This document shows, one piece after another, positions 38,611 to 44,859 of a stretch of 44,859 bases of DNA; position 1 is the first letter of the stretch; the number at the start of each line of letters is the position of its first letter. Location: NCBI GenBank assembly GCA_003614735.1, contig KZ992479.1, positions 1-44,859 of the forward strand. Reading direction: 5' to 3'. The notes under the pieces are model-generated. The model worked only from the letters and a program-made list of their open reading frames with translations, made no database searches and was not told where the DNA came from. A program made the translations under genes and the position numbers. Source of the DNA: Thamnocephalis sphaerospora. Lineage: Eukaryota > Zoopagomycota > Zoopagomycetes > Zoopagales > Sigmoideomycetaceae.

Positions 38611-39925
38611 CTATATTCGTAGGAGCCACTTCATCTGATCATAGACGGTGAATGACACGGCCACCATGGGCGTCACCTTGATGTAGCCAATGCTAAGACC
38701 AAGGAAGAAGCCACGGAAACCGCGGGTGCGCCAGATATCGCGTGCCACATCGACAGCCCGTGCATAACGCGCTGGATGGTCCACGCCAGCCACCTGCACG
38801 CGACGACGTATAATCTCAAGCGGATAAGACACGGTCTGGGCTATGGCTCCGGACAGACCGCCACACACAAGCTCGGCCCAGATACGCAACGGCCGCTGGC
38901 CATCACGCGCAGCTCGGCGAGAGCCGTTGTTAACGTCTTCGGTCGACACTAGCGTATAAGATGGAATATGCGTGCGGCACACCTCGGTTAGCACCGAGTG
39001 CGTGCAAAAGGACATGCCCGCGTACGGGACCATGCCAGCCAGCGACATGCTCAGACCGCGATAAAAGTTGGCCACCACCAGCGGCCATTGATGTACGCGT
39101 ACAAGTGCCGCGCTGCCGTTAGACTGCTGTGTTGCCAATGTTGCGCCACTTTCGCGCACAATCTCCCGACAAGTGCGCCTGATGCCTGCGGCGCCCGTGG
39201 CGCCAACCTCGTACGCCATCCTCACGCGCACCAGCTCCATCGGATACGTGAAAATAACCGAAGTCATGCCTAACCACGCAAAGCTGGCAGCATCAGTCAA
39301 GAGCACCGGCGTATCTCCACACGCACACACACAACCTACCCGCAAAGGAACCCGCCCAGAATTGCCGCCAGGCATTCTCGTCCGCACGTGTCGGCATCAG
39401 TAACTAGCGCAAAATCATGGCGTCATCAGTTACACCGGCCGCACGACCGTACGCGTTCCGACAACCTTACCGCGCGATACTGCTCATAGGCGAGAAACTT
39501 GATGGCAGCATACGGGAAAATACGCAGCAGTGTCGCGACATGGCCCTGAAAGAGCCCGCGCATGCCGTTGGATCGCCAGATATCACGCGTGGCGCCCATA
39601 AGACCACGCATCGACCCTGTGCGGTGGCGTTATCGAAAGACGCATTAGCATTGCGCCAGGCTGCGACACCCGAATCAGCCCTGCTGCCTCACCGGCATAC
39701 TGCGTAAAGTGTGCATTGTTGGTTTGAAAGAGAATCTTGACACGGTCCAACGGTGCGATCAGCGTTTTTGCTGTCCGGTGCGTGTTAGTGGCAAGGCAAC
39801 GGCGCGCGCAAAAGGCAGCCGGTCCTACCTGCAGAGCCTGCCACGCCGCCGGCTAGCAGCGTCTTGAGAATGTACTCTGGCGACCGGCGGCGCTCACGCA
39901 CCCCAGAGTCCGCAGCGGCACCCAT
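38611..39925 (-). CDS. LEU5: Mitochondrial carrier, Leu5/SLC25A16 type (CoA-related)
   Basis: Inner-membrane carrier of the SLC25 family; Leu5 is required for CoA accumulation in mitochondria. 347 aa in five exons (39925-39829, 39770-39693, 39616-39471, 39403-39340, 39269-38611), all GT-AG. Three repeats carry the PxDxxR-type signature: [31 protein letters not shown] and [43 protein letters not shown] is nearly the same as in Leu5 relatives and separates it from other SLC25 groups. Acidic position residues are Asp in repeat 1 and Glu in repeats 2 and 3. Substrate is inferred from the subfamily. Its upstream region (39962-40016) is repeated at the window end. Confidence 0.9.
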
Positions 39926-39961
39926 ACTGTACAGAGAAGGGACTGGTTATGCCGAGATGCA

Positions 39962-40016
39962 CGAGACAATACAAAGATAGGGAAGCGAGCGGGTGAGAAA
40001 GAGTTGCACTAATCCG
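39962..40016. repeat. 55-bp sequence repeated at the right end of the window (copy 1)
   Basis: This segment, in the upstream region of the LEU5-like gene, is identical over 55 bases to 44805-44859. The flanking bases differ on the left; the second copy ends at the window end. Copy 1 sits in a normal promoter context and is probably the true location. Confidence 0.9.
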
Positions 40017-40183
40017 GTCGGCAGGCCGGAAGTGGCAGCCTGGCAATGGGCACCTAGTTTGCCGCGGTCGGCGGACAAGCGGACATCCAGCGCCGACCGT
40101 GGACTGGCTTTGGACATGCTTGGTGCGACGCCAGAGCGAGCATCGGACATGTATTATTATTACAAACCAACAACAAAAGAGCG

Positions 40184-41202
40184 TCAGCGTTTGCGACCCG
40201 CACGTGTCGACGACCTTGCTCGGCCGCGGTTGCCACTTGATGGCGCGCCACGTGCTGTGGTCGGCGTGCGTGGCGGCTGCGCGTCCATGGTGGCACGTCG
40301 CGACCGCTTGCGGCCTGATGTGGCTGTGACATGCACTAGCGTAAGCACCAAGCAGGCGTCTGTGCCCGCGTGCCATCGCCAGCACTTACCAGTAGGCGTA
40401 CCTGGCTCGGTCAAATCGTCGTCGCCCTCGTCGCCCACGTCCCGCTCTTCCTCCTCTTCCTCTTCCTCCACTTTTTCCGCTTCTTCCGCTGCCTCCGCCT
40501 CTTCTGCTTCTCTGTGCTCTTCTTCCTCGAGACCCAGCATGCTGGTCGTATCAGCCTCATCCACCATTTCATCGCCATCCGCCTCCCGATCTTCCATAGG
40601 CAGCGGTGCGCCGGCCATCAGATCACTGTCCTCCTCGGGATCATCCGTGTCGCGCAGCAGTTTGCGCAGCTCCGGCACTAGATCTTCAAACTCGTGTGCT
40701 GGAAGTCGAAATTCCCGCTGAATGGTTTGGTCTCCATCGGCATCACGCCAGCCCAGTTCTACCTGTTCGCCATCCTCCTCCTGCATGCGTGTTGACCTGC
40801 GTTAGCCGATGCACCCTTGCCGCGCTACCGCTGCCGCCGCGCACCATTTCGTCCAGCATGTCCAGGTCGTACATGGTCGTGAGGTGTGCCCAGATCTCAG
40901 CAGCTGTGCGCCTCACTTTGCTGCGACGGTTGAATTCCCTTAGCACTGCCAGCATGCGAAAGTGCTTGTGCATGCCTAGCCACGTCACCGTCAGCCGCGG
41001 CTGTGTGCGTCCACAGCCATGCTGCCGCACACTCACCCACTGGCTTATAGCGCGTGACCGCACGAAACAGCACTGCCTCCATGGTGGGCGTCCAAACGGC
41101 ATCCGCTGGCTCCGAAAAGACCGACGTCGTAGCCGACACGGGCAATTCGCTGGTCGTCGGCGAGATCTCGGCCGACAGAGGCTCTACGTCATGCGCGTCC
41201 AT
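40184..41202 (-). CDS. EAF7: NuA4 histone acetyltransferase subunit Eaf7 (MRGBP family)
   Basis: Subunit of the nuclear NuA4 complex. 275 aa in four exons (41202-41037, 40975-40845, 40780-40390, 40323-40184), GT-AG, in frame. The conserved core is at the N-terminus: WTPTMEAVLFRAVTRYKPVGMHKHFRMLAVL, then the winged-helix-like TAAEIWAHLTTMYDLDMLDEM. REFRLPAHEFEDLVPEL follows, then a very acidic Glu-rich stretch and a basic C-terminal tail (GRKRSRRATM, RARSSTRAGRKR). This order matches yeast Eaf7 and human MRGBP. The acidic and basic tails are species-variable. Confidence 0.92.
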
Positions 41203-41325
41203 GATGTCGTGATGTAGACAGAGCAAAGCAGGAGGCGGTGATGGACAAGACGACAAACATGTCAACGTTGTTTTGTTCGCAAAGTGTCGTCACCCGGTTT
41301 AATGGTTCGCAGACGCACTCTCCTA

Positions 41326-42919
41326 TTACAGCTCATCACGATCCTCCGCATCCTCATCACCACCTGCAGCATCGGCCTCGTTGACAAAGTGACGCAGGAT
41401 ATTCTGGCGAATGGTGAAGAAATCGAGCTTGTCCTCGGTGATGGTACCGGCACCAACTACCTTGATGAGACGTGCCAGCTCCTTGGCTGTGTACTCGGCA
41501 TTAGCCTGTACCTTCTTCATCACCTTGATGTAGTACTCGGCAGCCCTAGATGCGGCGATATCCGCAGGTCAGCTATGCACTCACAATAGCAACGGCAGCA
41601 TGCAAACCCTTGAGCACCGTGGACACCTACCGCGAGGACAGCTTGTCGGCCAGTGTCGTCGCCTCGGTCACAATGGCATCGCGCTCTTCCGCCGCTGCCG
41701 CAATAAACTTCTTCACCAGATCGTCCAACTTTTCAATGCGGCCTGCTTGTTCGCCCAGACCTCCGCCAACACGACGGTCCGTCTTGGCACGCTCATTCAA
41801 AAAGCTGACAAACGCCGCCTCAGACCGATCGCCCTCGTAGTTGAGATCGCTCTTGGCACGACCAGGAGGAACTGCCGAGAAGAACTTGATGGTCGGATAG
41901 CCACGCACAGAAAAGCGCGCAGCCGCCTTGGTGTGCACGGTAGCATCAAGCGACGCAATGACCACCTATAGCGCAGTACTGCAAGTTAAGCATGTATGGC
42001 CAAGCACACCGAGCACGGTCCAAATGCAACCTACATTCTCCTCGCGTGCAAAGTCACGCGCCACCTTTTCGTATACCGGCACTATGTATAACGGTTAGAT
42101 GACTGGCATTCAATTCAAATGTGCTTTTTCGCTGCTCACCAAGCTGCTTGCAATGGCCACACCACGGGGCAAAGAATTCGACCAAAACATTCTTGTTGGC
42201 ATCCATGACAATATCGTGGAAATTGTCATCTGTGAGCTCGACAACGTGCGACGGCTCCTTGACGAGCTTTGTCTTGATGCCTGCATTTGGACAAGAAACA
42301 TTGCAGACTTAGCATGCAGCAATACACCTGGCGACATGTCTACGTCTACGCGCCACACACCTGAGCTCCTTGTCACAAAGTCCACCAGATCATCGAGCGA
42401 CCGGCCACCCTCGTAGTCCACCGGGTCGTCCACATCGCCGCCTTTGGCAAACCACTTGAGCGTCGGAAAACCAGCTACGCTGAACCGGTTGCCAAGCGAA
42501 CGATGGGCATCGGCATCCACTTTAGCAATCACCACCTTGTCTTTGGAGTGCTGGAACGATTCAGCCAGCTCCTCGTAGGTCTACCAGCACCCACGCGCAT
42601 AAGCACTACCGAATATTTGCTGATTTCCGCACTGTACCTACCGGCGCAAGTTGCTTGCAGTGACCGCACCATGGCGCGTAAAACTCCACCAGCGCATGCT
42701 TGGAGCCATCAATAATCTTTGGTGCGACACATTCCAGTCCACGAAAGCGGGTAGTCAGCATTGGCAATGGCCGTCTACGTTCGCCGGGCACGGTGGCTCT
42801 ACCTGGTCGAAATTATCTGGTGTCAGCACCACCGTGTGGCCATCGGTGTCGGCTGTCGCGCCGATTGCTGCAAAGACGGTAAGCGCAAGCGCGTACGCTG
42901 CGCGGAGGGCAATTCGCAT
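41326..42919 (-). CDS. Protein disulfide isomerase with two thioredoxin domains and ERp29c domain
   Basis: ER-lumen oxidoreductase of the ERp38/PDI-D group. 384 aa in seven exons (42919-42803, 42716-42642, 42580-42361, 42280-42140, 42081-42035, 41965-41631, 41545-41326), all GT-AG. Order: signal peptide ([17 protein letters not shown]), thioredoxin domain 1 with [12 protein letters not shown], thioredoxin domain 2 with [10 protein letters not shown], cis-Pro motifs AGFPTLKWF and RGYPTIKFF, then an all-helical C-terminal domain ([27 protein letters not shown]) typical of ERp29c. It ends DRDEL, a plausible H/KDEL-like ER retrieval signal. Plants and several fungi have this layout. Confidence 0.93.
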
Positions 42920-43092
42920 GGCAGTCGGGCGCAGCAGAGAATCAAACGCTACACGGTAGTGTCGTGATGAGTAATAGGTAGCAAGGAAATGATGAGGTGT
43001 TCTGGTGAGGCCTGTGCAGAGTCCACTCTACTAGCCATGACGATGACTCGCGATCATTGGTCGCCGACCGATAGATGAGTCTTTAATATCAA

Positions 43093-44320
43093 CTACAGGG
43101 CAGATGCTGGCTCTTTCTGCAAAGTGCGTCCATTCCAGCCGTGCTTGGCCAGATCTTTGCGCGTCTCCTCCGGATCGTCCAGCGTCTGCTGCAGGAAAAA
43201 GGCAAGAAAGCCGTCCAGGGTGAGGCGACCTGCGTCAGCACCATAGTTGGCAGCGAAATGCTGAAGAAACTCGCGCGGAGCGTGCTGACCGTTGCTGAAG
43301 AAAATGAACGCATCCAGCTCATCCAGCGACAAATGCTGGTCACCATCTTGGTCAAAGCCCTGGAAGATATCGGTAAGCACGCGTGCCAACTCGTCCGAAA
43401 GGTGCCGGCCGGCTAGAAGCGGCACATCGTCTGCGTAATTCGGTTAGCTGGATGTTCAGGATGGTTAGGCAACGATCCCTACCTCCAGTTCCCTCCGCCT
43501 TTTCCACAAGCTGGATAACCTCCGCTTCCAACTCTGCCGTTGCATGCAGTATCAATCGCATGTAAGCCACTGTGCTGCTTGCCATGCAGCCTAGTTCACT
43601 GCATTACGCACCATCGATAGGCGTGTACGTGTCGTCGGCGTCACGACCCATTTCCAAAAGAGCCAGCGCTGGCCTAAATGCATTGGCCACATAGCAGATG
43701 AAGGCAAGCAGATAGTAGCATTCGCCGTTCTGTGGGAACAAGTCTACGCAGTGCACGCAATTAGCCGCTGGTCAGCTCATGGCCGTCGTCACAGCACTTG
43801 CCTAGCACATTCAGTAAATTGCCAGCCGCCTCGTTTAGCAGCTCGATGTTTCCTTCCGTCTGAAATTGGCGGAGCTGCGCTCGTACCGCTTGCAGCGTAG
43901 TCTGCGCGTGCAGCTCGTCTGCCTCTTCGTCATGGTCCACATCGCGCGCGACTTGGTATCGCTCCGCATACCGTTGCCACCACTCGATCGTCGGCTCGCT
44001 GGACGCAGCAAGACTGACGTGCGGCGCCAATCCGGCAGCGTCAAGGTGCTCTTTCACAGTATCGACGTCGCCATAGACGTCGACATATTTGCTGCATAGT
44101 TCCGACTTAGCCATTGCCAAGGTGAGCGCATAGTAGGTGCGGGCAAAGCTTACCTGCGCCAGACGGTGTCGTCCTTGGCCAGCCAGCGAAGGGAACGGCA
44201 GACTTTGGCCAAATGGCACACGTCCATGGCACTAGCATGCTGTGCAACTGTACGCAGTGCCTCCTCGGGCAGCGTATACAGCTGACAGCCAAGCGGCGCG
44301 TCCAAGTCCATGCTCGTCAT
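43093..44320 (-). CDS. F-box protein with C-terminal EF-hand
   Basis: 337 aa in five exons (44320-44154, 44091-43802, 43743-43612, 43569-43483, 43430-43093). Residues ~16-57 are an F-box (LPEEALRTVAQHASAMDVCHLAKVCR...TVWR), followed by the post-F-box segment WWQRYAERYQ seen in many F-box proteins. A helical middle region contains DLFPQNGECYYLLAFICY, possibly TPR-like. The C-terminus has a canonical EF-hand loop, FDQDGDQHLSLDEL, with ligands D-x-D-x-D and a Glu at position 12; a second weaker helix-loop follows (GADAGRLTLDGFLAFFL). Inferred role: a calcium-responsive SCF ubiquitin-ligase substrate receptor. Intron 43801-43744 is GC-AG (TAG|GCAAGT). The start at ATG 44320 could instead be the in-frame ATG three codons later. 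Confidence 0.8.
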
Positions 44321-44436
44321 AGTGTTGGGTCAGGCAGGTAATGGCGGAAGCAATAACAACGGCGACAATGACCAGGACAACAGCGGCAACAGCGTGTTTT
44401 CTTTTTTTTCTCCACATATTCTTGCATTGCACCGAC

Positions 44437-44562
44437 ATGGCGAAACAGCGCATGAATCTGGCACGCACAACAGGTGCTCAGCGTCGTCACCGCGTTGGGG
44501 CCAGCGATGAGAGCGCATTGAGCAGCCGTTTGCAAAAGAAGGGCAAGGATGACTACTTGGAG
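44437..44562 (+). CDS. Possible first exon of an uncharacterised basic protein
   Basis: A 42-codon frame starts at ATG 44437 after a T-rich tract and ends at a good donor (GAG|GTAGGC). It encodes MAKQRMNLARTTGAQRRHR and ends RLQKKGKDDYLE. It is divergent from the F-box gene with 116 bp between the ATGs. It conflicts with the antisense RRP36 fragment just to its right, whose 3' end should lie here. No family is recognised; it may be a chance frame. Confidence 0.3.
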
Positions 44563-44589
44563 GTAGGCGAGCAAGCAACAGGGGTGTAC

Positions 44590-44859
44590 CCTGCGCCAAA
44601 CGCTCGTATTTGTCGACCAGCTCGAGCTTTTTGATTTCGGCTATGATGGACGCGCGTATCAGCATCACAGACAGACAGACATCCGCACAGGCGCTAGACT
44701 ACGTACAGCGCTTGAGGAAGAACGGCTTCTTGCCCTGCTTCACCTTTTCGGCCTCCTCCTTGCGTAGGCGTCGCTTCAGGGCCTGATGACGTTCCTGGTC
44801 CAAGCGAGACAATACAAAGATAGGGAAGCGAGCGGGTGAGAAAGAGTTGCACTAATCCG
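44590..44859 (-). CDS. RRP36: rRNA-processing protein Rrp36, internal fragment
   Basis: Rrp36 is a nucleolar factor for early 18S pre-rRNA cleavage. Two exons are clear: up to 44707 (reading DQERHQALKRRLRKEEAEKV, then KQGKKPFFLKR) and 44640-44590 (SEIKKLELVDKYERLAQ), joined by a GT-AG intron 44706-44641. The KQGKKPFFLKxSExKKLxL block is the family signature. The 5' part lies outside the window. The bases 44805-44859 duplicate 39962-40016 and are probably not genuine RRP36 sequence. The expected basic C-terminus was not found downstream on this strand. Confidence 0.72.
44805..44859. repeat. 55-bp terminal repeat (copy 2), probable assembly artefact
   Basis: Exact copy of 39962-40016 in the same orientation, ending at the last base of the window. 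It interrupts RRP36 coding sequence with a frame unlike that family. Length 55 equals a common de Bruijn k-mer size. Confidence 0.85.

Overview
The window is a nuclear genome segment of a fungus with many introns. It holds about 21 protein-coding genes and no rRNA, tRNA, mobile element or CRISPR array that I could recognise. Fungal identity rests on a Hog1-type MAP kinase with a TGY activation loop, an Orm protein, Eaf7, Leu5, Slp1 and Ulp2 homologues, and short introns (mostly 40-140 nt) with CTAAC/CTGAC branch motifs. Several traits point to an early-diverging lineage (Mucoromycota, Zoopagomycota or chytrid-like) rather than Ascomycota or Basidiomycota: more than five introns per gene, an animal-like SMARCC architecture in the Swi3 homologue, and an apparent U12-type AT-AC intron. 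The phylum is inference; no species can be named.

Layout. Minus strand 1-339: 5' end of a secreted-protein gene cut by the window edge. Plus 1366-4408: Swi3/SMARCC chromatin subunit. Plus 4679-5996: TGS1 RNA cap hypermethylase. Minus 6225-7180: p24/TMED cargo receptor. Plus 7389-8765: COX18 insertase. Minus 8877-9684: NOPCHAP1-like snoRNP chaperone, head to head with plus 9868-11091 RRP45 exosome subunit. Minus 11512-12355: Orm protein. Minus 13457-15338: HOG1. Plus 16069-17099: mitochondrial Mn/Fe-SOD. From there nearly everything is on the minus strand: ALG8 (17257-19485), a bHLH-PHD protein (19987-22251), SLP1-like SUN protein (23389-26464), then plus-strand ULP2 (26716-30261), then minus-strand NDUFA9 (30447-32364), CDC6 (32701-34404), SPB1 (34744-38406), LEU5-like carrier (38611-39925), EAF7 (40184-41202), a two-domain PDI (41326-42919), an F-box/EF-hand protein (43093-44320) and an RRP36 fragment at the right edge.

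The genes form no pathway cluster; they are typical scattered housekeeping functions. Themes recur: ribosome and RNA biogenesis (TGS1, NOPCHAP1, RRP45, SPB1, RRP36), ER and secretory functions (p24, Orm, ALG8, SLP1, PDI) and mitochondria (COX18, SOD2, NDUFA9, LEU5).

The most notable signal is in the splicing. By following conserved protein families through every junction I find about 11 GC-AG introns among roughly 115 (usual frequency about 1%). Nine begin GCAAGT and two begin GCATGT. ALG8 also carries an intron beginning with the exact U12 donor ATATCCTTT and ending AC. For 19 genes I checked that the exon lengths sum to a whole number of codons; ULP2 could not be fully resolved at its 5' end. 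The last 55 bases of the window exactly repeat 39962-40016, which looks like an assembly artefact.
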